A stretch of 64,000 bases of DNA from Siphonodentalium dalli (lineage: Eukaryota > Mollusca > Scaphopoda > Gadilida > Siphonodentaliidae), in contig CP136061.1 of assembly GCA_032622095.1 (NCBI GenBank), positions 221,001,148 through 221,065,147 on the forward strand, in the 5' to 3' direction. Both the position numbers and the translations under genes were made by a program. Positions 12,401-21,013 of the stretch are shown here, piece after piece (positions within the stretch are counted from its first letter, which is position 1; each line of letters opens with the position of its first letter). Below the pieces are notes generated by a model. That model was not told where the DNA came from and ran no database searches. It saw nothing but the letters and a program-made list of their open reading frames with translations.

Positions 12401-15400
12401 AGAAGATGAGGCCTAAGCAGAATGAGGTCCCCAGGGTGAATTTCGAGAAGCTAGCCCGCTATGCGGGATAGCGTCACTAAATTCACCCTCTGCAGACCTC
12501 ATTTTGCAAATGACAGGCACCTTATACTCAGGCCTGCTAACAATGCTGTGATATGCTTTAGCAGCTGAAATGACGATAAACCACAATAAACCAAAGCGTA
12601 GAACCAGAAAAAGTGCAACTTGAAGGAATGTGTTATTAGACCTTTAAACACTAAAACATTTTAAAATATTGCTCATCATCATGACACTTTAGTTTTATGG
12701 GCGTAATGATACAACAATAACAATATCTTTGAACATGTAATGTAAATATATACATCATATGGAATCTGCTGTTCATTTCTTAGAAGAACATGGAATATGA
12801 ACTTACATAGGTCATTATCGACGACTCTAGCCAGCTGACCCGAGAGGTATTCTTTACACCCGACACACTGCAGCATATCTTTATCAGTGTTTCTCCATCC
12901 ATACCGAGCACATACTAGAGGCGATAAATGATTTGGCTTGGCACACCATGTCAATGGCTGATGCTTAGATAAGGGAAAATGTCAACACTCAAGACAAATT
13001 GCAAAAACTATTCAGAATCAGAATAAAAAAAAATCATCATTTTGTTTTATTATGTATTATTTCTGAGAGACAATTTAAGCATTTCATGAACGACGCATTA
13101 ACCTCTTGGCTGCTATACGTCAGTACTGAGTACGGACCTAAAATGTCATGCTGTGTGCTATACATATGTACTGAGTACAGACCTATTTCAGTGCACTAGC
13201 AAGCCACCATCATTCATAATGGGAACTCAGAAATTAGTGCAACTGAACAAGTGTATCTCAATGTTTCTTACATGTATGATGCTCTAGAATTGTGTATGAT
13301 GATATCCTTTGTCTGAAGTCTGTTGTATGGTTTTCGCGACATGCCCATTATATTTTTCCACTGCAAAATGGCCAGAACATCAATGGCCCAGCACATGACG
13401 CCATTCAGCAGCAAAGAGGTTAAATATTCAAATTGTTTGGTGCCCAATGTGACTGTTTCCATCATCCTTTTCACAAACTGACTTTGTCCAAACTATGGAA
13501 TGAATTATGATATACCATAACAAAGGATACAGAGTAAGTTTCTACTCTCTCTAAGAAAAGTTCAAAGTTCCTCGACAGAGACTCATTTTGTGATTCATTT
13601 TTCTCCTCAGACTTTTTGTCTTCTTCCTTTGAAATGAACTGTTTATTTGGAACTTCACAAGAACTTGACCTGCAATAGCAATAAAAAAATAAACTATTGT
13701 AATACTGAGCACTTTGGATATCATCTCCAATATCTGATACAACAATGAATATGGTAGAGTGGTTTGACGTCCAATACTCTACTACATGTACAATGTAAGT
13801 GTTAGATATCTTGTCTTGAATTAAACTAAGGCAAAACAAAATAAAACACAAACCTCCGGTTTTCCTGCTCACCTAAAAAAGCATGACCCGATGACCTGGA
13901 ATGTTTTTCAAGGATATTCCTGACTGATCCCCATGTATAAGATCAAATGAAACACTTTTGCAGGCAAACTTGCTCTTGGGCAACCGTTAAAGGTGATTTA
14001 TCAATAAAACAACAAAAGTAACCCAACTAACTAACCAAATTATTTTCACATGGTTGCCCCACAAGCTGATATACAGTGATAAGTTGTGATCCTGATACCC
14101 TTTCATGATGGGAGCTTCGCTGGTGCAGAATTATTAAAGATCTTGTGCCAGTGCATTCTCTTATATATGCGAGTAGTCTCCCATAGGGAGCCTCGCATAT
14201 ATAAGAGAATGCTCTGGCTTACAAGGTCAAGGTAAATATTGGGAGACTCCCATATATAAGAGAATGCATTGACACAGGGTTTTCAAAAAATTTCTGGTAG
14301 CTCCTGTCATGGAAGGGTTAAATAGCTTCCCAATTTTATCAAGCAGCCTCTTGATTTTGGTGTTGTTGGATCCTGAGTAACTCCACTTTAACATAATTAT
14401 GCCAGTGTGAAGACATATCATTTAGCATGCACATTATTGACTATGGCGATATGATGAGGCACTGTCTTTGACATAAAACTTCAACCCTTGGCATGTACAT
14501 GGGTTAATGGTATTCCTGTATTGAAAGTGGATGAAGAAACTTTAATGCTCACATCGCTTAGGAAGGGGGTTTAAAACAGATGAATATGTAGTGGTTTGCT
14601 TGTACTTTTTATAGCTCAAACAGGATACATGTACATGTACCATAGACCAAACAGGCTATAGAACTCATTTCGAACCTGTGCCCTACCTGATGACCCCAAT
14701 AAGCTTCATTGATGCCAAGTTGTCAGGTCTGGCAAAACCACCAAGTCATCTATAATTCATCTAGCATAGCTGAATTTGTCTATATATAATACTCTCCAAT
14801 GATTTCTTGTGAGCCGGCCTGCGATTATTGTTAGAATGATGACAACTGCATCTGTTCATGTATCTCGTGAAAATGCTGCTATTTTTAACATTAAAAGATG
14901 ACTTCAGTCAGAAAAATATGCCATTGCGATCCAAGGTCAGTGCATACCCTCAATACAGGCAGGAAAGATGAATATAGTGCCGTAAAAACTCTTTGCAAAT
15001 ACCAGTTTAAGACATTTAGCGGCTCATCAGTCAGTAAAGTCCGAATGGGATGCAACAGGAAATGATTCTGATTTGATGAGCTCTAACTGCATGTGCAGGT
15101 AGATCTCAAGCAAGATATTACATACACGAGTAATAGTCTTAACTAATATTATAAATTAGTAGTAAGGTCATGTAACATGTATTTATATTATCCATCCCTT
15201 AACATATTTCTGATACAGCAATTTAAGCCTTTAATAACATGATAATCAGGGAATATGACTTTTATAAAAATTATAGAGATTCCGGGTGACGTCATTGTGG
15301 TGAAAGTGGTGAGTTGTGCTTGTCGGTTAATCTCAGGCTAGAGATCATGTCCCCATTTTCAACTATTTAATCATTTTAGACACCAATCAAATTGTGTTTC

Positions 15401-16376
15401 AGCAGCACTGGATTACTAATACTATTTCTGGAACTGATAAAGACATTGCATCTTCGGTGTTGAATATTGTATTAAATATAGTTTTCAAGGTATTCCGTAA
15501 TGCATAAGACATCGATCGCCGTACCGGTAGTGAGTTTTTACACATAATCGACATCACCATGTTGACAAGACACAACACTTTGTCACAAAAGGAGTGACAG
15601 TTTTGATTTGTTTGAAAGTGATTGGAGAATTTGTAACATATTTTAGGAGTCTATGTGCAAATTAGCATTTATAGTTAATTATCGAAAAACAGCTGGTTTG
15701 AGAGTAGAATGTATAGCTGAATTCAGCTAGGTTTATAATACCGTAGCTGAATACAGAGCTCTACATGTATTGTAGGTCAACATGACCGCTTTCGCAGATT
15801 GCTGCTTCCAGCAGAAGAAGGATGTATACGCACTACGTTCATGACTGAACTACATGTATTGTAGCTATATTCTCACATTTGCCAGACCTGTCAGTAGTAG
15901 CGCAGTAAGGTCTATGGAGCCCTGTATCTGTAGTTGTTACGTCCTAGTGACCAAAGCTGGCTTTTTAGTTTTACACTAAATTAATTTACACTTAGTGACT
16001 TACAGCCCTTGCGCAGCTCAGCCTCAGCCCTCACTCGTCGAAATGCCTCGGTACCTTTGTAATTGCTAACTCGATTCACCGATTGTGAGATAAATCATGA
16101 AATGATGGGGGTTCTCACGTAGATGAATTATAGATCAATTTGTGGTTTTGAGAGACCTGGTTCAGTGGTTGTCAAATTTTTTTAAATGTTTGTGTACCGC
16201 GAATATAGGGAAAGTGCTCAATTCAATAATTGAACGGTAACATAAGAAGCAAAAGATATAATGAGATATATAGTTAAATGTTTTTTCATACAGAAATATT
16301 ATCTGTACCTTGAAACAAATGAATCTAGCAACGATTTTATGCGCTCTGGTGTAACCGCCGATAAGCGCGCCGCCAT
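139..16376 (-). CDS. ZC3HC1: ZC3HC1/NIPA ortholog, seven coding exons, 3' end outside window
   Basis: C3HC-type zinc-finger protein related to human ZC3HC1 (NIPA), known as an F-box-like SCF substrate receptor for cyclin B1 and as a nuclear-pore basket component. Exons on the minus strand are 16376-16309, 13669-13531, 12957-12807, 5480-5397, 3956-3829, 2142-2027 and 493-139. They join without any frame break to 347 codons, with intron phases 2,0,1,1,0,2,0. What is seen: an N-terminal TPERIKSLLDSF helix, then RVETYS-PLTWCAKP and LSPLVCARYGW, zinc ligands C100/C103 and H135/C139 (HEMFC), a second module starting LCGW (C225) and C238-x2-C241, then a Ser/Pro-rich tail. The H-x3-C end of the second module, present in the family, is not in the window, so at least one more exon lies to the left. 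Introns are bloated with mobile elements. The assignment is firm because motif order and exon phases agree throughout. Confidence 0.93.
494..2026. other. ZC3HC1 intron 6, no gene seen
   Basis: AT-rich intron. It contains a four-copy 19-bp tandem repeat at 1508-1583 and nothing else that I can support. Confidence 0.6.
1508..1583. repeat. 19-bp tandem repeat, four copies
   Basis: Unit CATAATGTATACCATACAT repeats at 1508, 1527, 1546 and 1565, the third copy diverged. Confidence 0.85.
2027..2142 (-). CDS. ZC3HC1: ZC3HC1 exon 6
   Basis: Acceptor TTTTCCCAG, 38 codons plus two bases, donor GTAATG. It ends in ITVLTLCGWMS, matching the ILSVCGW motif that opens the second zinc module of ZC3HC1. Confidence 0.88.
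2200..3060. repeat. Degenerate tandem/dispersed repeat in ZC3HC1 intron 5
   Basis: Units of roughly 140-160 bp share the words AATCCAAGATGGC, CCATGTTTTTC, GGCTCC-ATCTAG, GAAGTTTGG-GATGA-CGGATGAG and GTGTGCCAAAGGATTTAGTC. Unit starts are near 2551, 2713, 2867 and 3006. Related pieces lie at 4000-4135 and, inverted, at 35540-35690. Confidence 0.7.
3626..3700. repeat. Perfect 27-bp inverted repeat hairpin
   Basis: Arms 3626-3652 and 3674-3700 are exact reverse complements, with a 21-base loop that itself contains a CAGCTT/AAGCTG stem. Located in ZC3HC1 intron 5. The size resembles a microRNA precursor, but a miniature transposon remnant is as likely. Confidence 0.9.
3829..3956 (-). CDS. ZC3HC1: ZC3HC1 exon 5
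   Basis: Two bases complete Val148, followed by 42 codons (SFTEIPLYNKDLL...IEEEILLKI). It corresponds to the helical stretch after FWPDSPSP in the family, and residue identity is low. The acceptor is TATCTTTAAG and the donor GTGAGT. Frame agreement on both sides supports it. Confidence 0.8.
4211..4306. repeat. Palindromic element
   Basis: Exact 27-bp arms 4226-4252 and 4266-4292 with a 13-base centre, plus outer arms AGGTCCCC (4211-4218) and GGGGACCT. Cruciform-capable; in ZC3HC1 intron 4. Confidence 0.9.
4484..4616. mobile_element. Mariner-like MITE, family B, copy 1
   Basis: TIRs CAGTAATGCCCTAAATAATC and TATTTAGAGCATTACTG, bounded by TA on both sides (4482-4483, 4617-4618). The right arm is internally deleted. 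The whole MITE is bracketed by a 38-bp direct repeat (4443-4480 and 4619-4656). Confidence 0.85.
5397..5480 (-). CDS. ZC3HC1: ZC3HC1 exon 4, second half of C3HC zinc finger
   Basis: A short 84-base exon with acceptor TTTTGTTCACAG and donor GTATGT. It encodes ...GHEMFCFWYTNPSP and supplies the H135-x3-C139 pair that closes the first zinc site. The plus-strand open frame across it (5303-5575) is an antisense shadow. The closest upstream element is a hAT-like MITE ending 80 bp from the acceptor. Confidence 0.92.
5561..5809. mobile_element. hAT-like MITE, family C, with exact 8-bp target duplication
   Basis: TIRs CAAGCCTTTAAATAGTG and CACTATTTCAAGGCTTG. The target duplication CTCTCTGG lies at 5553-5560 and 5810-5817. 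Two internal hairpins share the arm GAGGTCCCCAGAGGGTGAAT. In ZC3HC1 intron 3, just upstream of exon 4. Confidence 0.9.
5934..6157. mobile_element. PiggyBac-like MITE, family A, copy 1
   Basis: Ends CCCTTCAATGACTGGAGC and ATGAAAGGG with TTAT on the left and TTAA (6158-6161) on the right. Carries two hairpins with the arm TTCTCTTATATATGCGAG or close variants. Confidence 0.8.
6400..6570. repeat. Repeat with clustered AGGTCA half-sites
   Basis: Contains AGGTCA at 6537, 6543 and 6550, giving adjacent DR0 and DR1 arrangements, plus the TGACCTTGAGGTCAAGGTCA palindrome. Related copies lie at about 6841-6910 and inverted at 10385-10570. Confidence 0.7.
10641..11395. repeat. Tandem duplication, about 385-bp unit
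   Basis: Two diverged copies (about 10641-11025 and 11026-11395) share GTGGTGCCAC, TGGACCAC, CACTCCC-GGTAACGGTT, GCAACTACCCG, TTGAGATATATCTG and GGTTGCTAAGC in the same order. A third copy starts at about 11396. Confidence 0.85.
12154..12258. mobile_element. Family B MITE fragment (left arm only)
   Basis: TAATGTCCTATTTAATCGAC through GGAAAGCTCTCAC, followed by a short ACACACGCAT-rich stretch. The right arm is missing. Confidence 0.8.
12333..12537. mobile_element. Family C MITE, right-hand fragment
   Basis: AAAGAAATAGAATC and GAAGAAGTTTCTATAG core followed by the terminal hairpin (GAGGTCCCCAGGGTGAAT / ATTCACCCTCTGCAGACCTC) and a CTCAGGCCTG end. Confidence 0.8.
12807..12957 (-). CDS. ZC3HC1: ZC3HC1 exon 3, first half of C3HC zinc finger
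   Basis: Fifty codons plus one base. Contains PLTWCAKP, LSPLVCARYGW and DMLQCVGC (C100, C103), the hallmark of the zf-C3HC family. The donor is GTAAGT. The split Tyr120 codon is completed by exon 4. Confidence 0.95.
13102..13419. mobile_element. TTAA element, family M, copy 1
   Basis: TTAA (13098-13101, 13420-13423) flanks ends CCTCTTGGCTGCTA and CAGCAGCAAAGAGG. Sits in ZC3HC1 intron 2. Related to 37170-37661. Confidence 0.7.
13531..13669 (-). CDS. ZC3HC1: ZC3HC1 exon 2
   Basis: Acceptor ...TTGCTATTGCAG, one base finishing Arg23, then 46 codons: a Lys/Glu/Ser-rich linker followed by the family motif FLERVETYS. The donor is GTATCC, weaker than the others in this gene. Joining in phase 0 to exon 3 gives RVETYS-PLTWCAKP, which aligns without a gap to the vertebrate RVETFS-SLKWAGKP. 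Confidence 0.88.
13670..16308. other. ZC3HC1 intron 1
   Basis: 2.6 kb. One family A MITE at 14098-14317; short TACATGTACATGTAC words near 14620. No exon or RNA gene recognised in the remainder. Confidence 0.6.
14098..14317. mobile_element. PiggyBac-like MITE, family A, copy 2
   Basis: CCCTTTCATGATGGGAGC left end, CTCCTGTCATGGAAGGG right end followed by TTAA (14318-14321). Two hairpins with arms around TCTCTTATATATGCGAG. Confidence 0.85.
16309..16376 (-). CDS. ZC3HC1: ZC3HC1 exon 1 (coding part)
   Basis: Starts with ATG GCG GCG and encodes 22 residues plus two bases of an Arg codon, including TPERIKSLLDSF. This matches the TPxKIRxLI helix at the N-terminus of the family. The donor is GTACAG (16308-16303). 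The start lies in a TISU-like context, and no other ATG fits the frame. Confidence 0.85.
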
Positions 16377-16380
16377 TTTG
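16369..16380 (-). promoter_or_regulatory. TISU/YY1-like start context of ZC3HC1
   Basis: The sequence CAAAATGGCGGC around the ZC3HC1 start matches the TISU consensus SAASATGGCGGC at 11 of 12 positions and contains the YY1 core. In animals this element sets both transcription start and initiation on very short leaders. The surrounding bases (GCGCGCCGCCATTTT) form a small CpG-rich island in AT-rich DNA. Confidence 0.55.
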
Positions 16381-18019
16381 GAAAATGGGTGAATAAAAAT
16401 TATTTTACTGGAATAGGTAGCGGATCAATGTGGTAGATTTTCCGGATATCTCGGAAACTTGGGTGAGTTCGGTCAAGATTGCGACGAAATGTGATTCACT
16501 AAAAGCTGAAGCCAGACTAAAATCATCTCTGACCTATCTAAACTTTGAATATGCTCAACCAGCGAACAATCGTCATATTTGGGAAACATGTGGAACCAAC
16601 CCATTGGCTGTTACTATGGATAATCAAACTGAAAATGGTTGCTGGAACCTATATCCTACAGAAATAGAGAGAGAAATTCTCAAACTCTTCATTTTGATGA
16701 AAACTGCATCAACACAGACTCTACTGCATGACTACATCAACTAAGAAGAAGCAGACTTTCCTAAACTCAGAATAGGTACGAAGTTACTACGAACCCAGTC
16801 TTTGTAAACATACACTCAGATTCATACTGATACTATTTTTTTATATGTGGGTATGTAGTTTACTACAGACTGGTACGAACCCACCCACTTCTATTCCGAT
16901 GTTTTGTATATATTCACCATATCATGAATCCTCTTTAATAAAGCTGATGCTATAATAGCCTAATGCATAACCTAGTGGTTCAGCTCCCCTACATATTATC
17001 ATGTGGAAAACTTGATTAATACCATTTTTAAAATGTAAGTCTAATATGTAACTGCACCGTGAAGTTGTGAACAGTATCCGCATCACAGGCCCAAAATATA
17101 CTTTTGCCAAAATTGAATAGGCGGCAAATAGGCCTATATTTTGCCCAATTTTATGCGATATTTTTCAGAAGTTGCCAAATGATATCGGACAATTTGTGGA
17201 AAATATATTTTAGTAACCGTTGGAAGTAACTACTTTTGATATTTCTATTGTTTTAAACATCTACACCCACAACATGACAAAACGAAACTTGAGATGGAGT
17301 GAATGATTCAAGGTGAATCTAAACAGGCTATGATAGATCAGTACTTAGGAAAATCCCATGCACGATTAAATTAGGACTGATACATGACCACCCCATAATC
17401 TTCAGTAAATTGAAGGCATCGGTGTAATATGTAGACAGACAGGCATAGACAACCAAATTGGAAATCAAGTTGTCGGTCCAAAGTCGGTCAGCTATATACT
17501 CCGAATGATCGGCGAGATTTCAGCGCCCATAAATAACAAGGACAGCGACGGCGACGCGGCTGCAATTTATTGCTAATTGTATTATTATTTCTTATGTTAT
17601 TTTGTCATTATTGAGTTTCAGTTTCATATTTCATATTTTTTCAATGTAAAACATAATTACGTGTTGGGCTCTGTCATTTTATGAATATATAAGTATTACA
17701 CGCAGACACACGAAGTCTCAGCTTAAAATTTTGAAAAATAAGAGTTTTATCGACATAAATCGATTTGAATGGGAAATCCTATGTTAATAATATTTAGGGC
17801 TCTGCGAGTGTTTTCTGAGCGGTGACATCGATGTGAAATTTGTTATGTATGGTCAACTCGGGACGGGAAATATTTTTATCCGGTTATTTTGTCCACCCAA
17901 CAGACGTTGGGCGATATTTCGGGCATCAGCGGTGGCAGCGACGTGAAATTTGTTATGTATAGTCAACTCGGGACGGGGAATATATAGTTTTGTCGGGTTA
18001 TATGATAGCAGGCTGTCGG
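16377..18019. other. Intergenic region next to ZC3HC1 start
   Basis: Holds an unassigned open frame without ATG on the plus strand (16421-16744), AT-rich DNA, and a direct repeat pair near 17820 and 17928 sharing GTGAAATTTGTTATGTAT and GTCAACTCGGGACGGG. No gene supported. Confidence 0.5.
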
Positions 18020-19340
18020 CGTGCCTGTACGGGGTTACCTTGAAAAACTAAAATTAATGGATCGACCAAAGCCATGGGACCAATGCCGCCAGTGGCGGGC
18101 TAATCTGCTAGTAAAATATAAAAAGAATTATTTTAAACAATGGTTCTGTTATATAGCCTATAATATACAGGGTAAAACAGACCTCTACAACAAATCCCTA
18201 AAAGCCTCTTGTAAGCTGAGTAAAATTATATCGGGTATATACTACTCCAAATATTAACACAATGCTTCATATCTACGATCACACAATAAAGCCGATTTTG
18301 TTATATGGTGCTGAGATTTGGGGAACATACATCTCTTAATTGGGAGATCCACCTGATAACTCGGTGAAAGGATTTAATCCTTTTACCAATTTGTACAGGG
18401 ATAATATAGCTGACAAATCATATCTCCGGTTTTGTAAATATCTTCTTGGTGTTAACAAGAAAAGCTCTAATATTGGAGTGATTTCAGAACTGGGACGGTT
18501 TTCAATGTATTTTGCAATAATTGATACATTTAATTAGTTACTTACACAGGTTGCACCATTGTCCATCAAATCTACTATCTGAAGCTTTTAAGTGTACCAA
18601 GATTGATCACAAAAATAACATCAGAACCTGGTATTCAACCATTATATCTATACTTGACAAACTTGGACTCTCGGAAAATAAAGTTTCAGTTAACTCTCTG
18701 ACAGTGGTTAAAACTATTGCGACATATTTTTTTTGAATGAATGGAAGTCAATAAGAAAATCATATATCACGAGTAATGAAGGCAAACTGGATACGTATTT
18801 CTCATTTAAAAAGACATTCAAAGGGGGATCATATCTATCACTACCTAATAATGATACGAGAAAAGCCATCTGCCAACTAAGAATAAGTGCTCATAATCTC
18901 AAGATAGAAACAGCACGGCATATTATTAAAAGTAAAAAACCAGCGAGACCTTTGAGGATATGCACTATGTGCAACCTAGGCAAAATAGAGAACGAGCATC
19001 ATTTTATTATAGAATGCCCTCTTTATGAAAAACCGAGGCAATTTCTTTTCAGTAAAATTACCAACTATTGCAAAAACTTTATAAAACTTTGTGATGATTC
19101 AAAATTTTATTGGCTAATATATAATGACAATTGAGAATCTAGATCTGCTGATTGAAATGGGCCGATTCGTCAAAGAAGGCTTTGAAATTCACCAGGCATT
19201 TAAGCCCTAACTTCCAAAGCACACTGAGAGGTCTATATGTAAATATCTGTATTATTGATTTCATTCATGTGATATTTAAATTTTTGTTTTATTCCAACCT
19301 TTGTAGTTGGTTAATCTTTACCTTTACCTTTACCTTCTCT
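18020..19340 (+). pseudogene. Broken non-LTR retrotransposon (LINE) reverse-transcriptase C-terminus
   Basis: Pieces in shifting frames: KTDLYNKSLKASCKLSKIIS (to 18257), then HIYDHTIKPILLYGAEIWG (18262-18340), LGVNKKSSNIG and ELGRFSMYFAII, WYSTIISILDKLG, then a 133-codon frame (18733-19134) with RKAICQLRISAHNLKIETAR and a C-x2-C...H...C finger (CTMCNLGKIENEHHFIIECP), and a last piece LIEMGRFVKEGFEIHQAFKP. Order and motifs are those of CR1/jockey-type LINE ORF2 C-termini common in invertebrates. Frameshifts and stops show it is dead. The tail is (TTTACC)n at about 19316-19340. It lies between the two genes. Confidence 0.85.
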
Positions 19341-19936
19341 GTAAATTCCTCCTGTGTCAGGAGAACCGTCCTTAGGGTGGACGTGACCACTTCTTCTTAA
19401 GCACAGGAACTTCTGATATATATACATGTAAATATAATTAGATTGGTTGGGTAAGTGTCAAGTCGGGGTTGAGACCGTCACTAACTGCCGGGGTCCACAG
19501 GCGGAGCTTTGGGACCAAGTTTCTTTGCAGTTTCTTTAATACTGCTGGCTTAGCACTTGTCTGTTTGGGCATCTGTCGTATCTGAAGGCATCTGACGGAT
19601 TAATTCACTGTAATTTCAACAAATATTATAATAAACCAATTTCAGCTTCATTTAAATATCTCTGATCATAATTATGCAAGCTCTATTTAAGCTTTCCTCT
19701 TCTCGTCACAAGCATGCATACATAAGTAACTGCTTTGTATCCATTCTGTTATCCGTCCTTAACCTGCCTTATTATCATTTCTTATAATATCATATAACAA
19801 TATTATGCATGTTATTTTTAAATTTGCGTTCATCTGTGTATCGTTGTTTGATTATGCACTACATTTTACCCATCGGGGTCCTTTAATATGGTATTAAATT
19901 ATATTCTATTCTATTCTATTCTATTCTATTCTATAT
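19341..19936 (+). repeat. Probable second LINE 3' tail with (ATTCT)n
   Basis: No coding seen. The stretch ends in ATCGGGGTCCTTTAATATGG and then about seven ATTCT units (19897-19934), the layout of invertebrate LINE 3' ends. Confidence 0.4.
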
Positions 19937-20727
19937 GGGGTCGGCTTCTCTTCGCGTGGGGCCGTCTTCGCGTGGGGCCCTCTTCACGGAACGTCGAAAT
20001 ACCAAGCAGTACTAAGCAGAACCAAGCTGAAGAAAACTAAGGCGGAAAATGACACTTAAAGCATGTTTTGTGGTGTATAATGGAGAAATAAACCATAATA
20101 ATGCAACATGACGTGGTTTTATTTGACTTTTGATGACACAGCGAGCATAAAACTAGAAAACAGTGCGGCGATCGCGAAAAACTTCAGCTTGGTATTTCGT
20201 CATTTACAGGTACTGCTTGGTTTATCAGCGATAGGTGATAATTAATTTTCGGGAACATATACGAGATGGTGATCGGTGAAAACAAAAGAGCTAGTCGGTG
20301 GTCATGAATTATAGAGAAGAGTGCAGTAACACAGATCTATGTTTTGCATATATATAATTTTACAATGTTTACTTACGATTGCAATAAACTATTTGAAAAT
20401 TATTTGTCTTGTGGTTAGTATTGTACTCTCCGAACCATTTCCGCATGAGTACATGCCTGTAAACGACTAAATACCAAGCTGAAGTTTTTCGCGATCGCCC
20501 CACTGTTTTCTAGTTTTACGCTCGCTGTGTCATCAAAAGTCAAATAAAACCACGTCATGTTGCATTATTATGGTTTATTTCTTCATTATACACCACAAAA
20601 CATGCTTTAAGTGTCATTTTCCGCCTTGGTTTTATTCTGCTTGGTTCTGCTTGGTACTGCTTGGTACTGCTTGGTATTTCGACGCACCCCGTCTTCATAT
20701 GGGGGCGACTTCGCGCGGGGCCGACAC
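19937..20727. mobile_element. Large foldback element between the two genes
   Basis: Arms of about 210 bp, 19993-20199 and 20468-20683, are near-perfect reverse complements (for example GTCGAAATACCAAGCAGTAC against GTACTGCTTGGTATTTCGAC), spaced by 270 bp. Outer GC-rich ends GGGGTCGGCTTC and GGCCGACACC are also inverted. No transposase. It ends 213 bp before the KLHDC10 start codon. Confidence 0.85.
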
Positions 20728-20891
20728 CTCCTGTATTCTGAAGGGAGGACGGACGGACAGAGAGACCCATAACATAATACGACTGTTGGGTTAATCAAAT
20801 TATTCGATTATCATAAAATATTTCAAGGTTCCGGATTAGATGAACAAAATAGTTCCGCTTTATTTAGTTTCAAATTATTTGTATTATCTTG

Positions 20892-20911
20892 AGTTCAAAG
20901 TTCAAAGGTCA
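20892..20911 (+). promoter_or_regulatory. Three DR1-spaced nuclear-receptor half-sites upstream of KLHDC10 ATG
   Basis: AGTTCA-A-AGTTCA-A-AGGTCA: three half-sites, each separated by one A, ending 29 bases before the start codon. DR1 of this type is the HNF4/RXR-class binding pattern. It may lie in the 5' leader rather than the promoter. Function is inferred. Confidence 0.4.
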
Positions 20912-20940
20912 CAGATGTCAGCGATGTCAAATACGTAGAA

Positions 20941-21013
20941 ATGGAGGAAAGATTGCAGAAATTCATGAATTTTGTAAAATTTCAAGAGATCAGTCCTCAC
21001 AAATTTGAGTCTG
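20941..21013 (+). CDS. KLHDC10: KLHDC10 exon 1 (coding part)
   Basis: Encodes the first 24 residues (MEERLQKFMNF...) plus one base, donor GTAAGA. The N-terminus of this family is poorly conserved, so identity is weak. The phase (1) matches exon 2 exactly, and an in-frame stop lies 48 bases upstream with no ATG between. An alternative first exon is proposed at 23497-23524. Confidence 0.72.
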
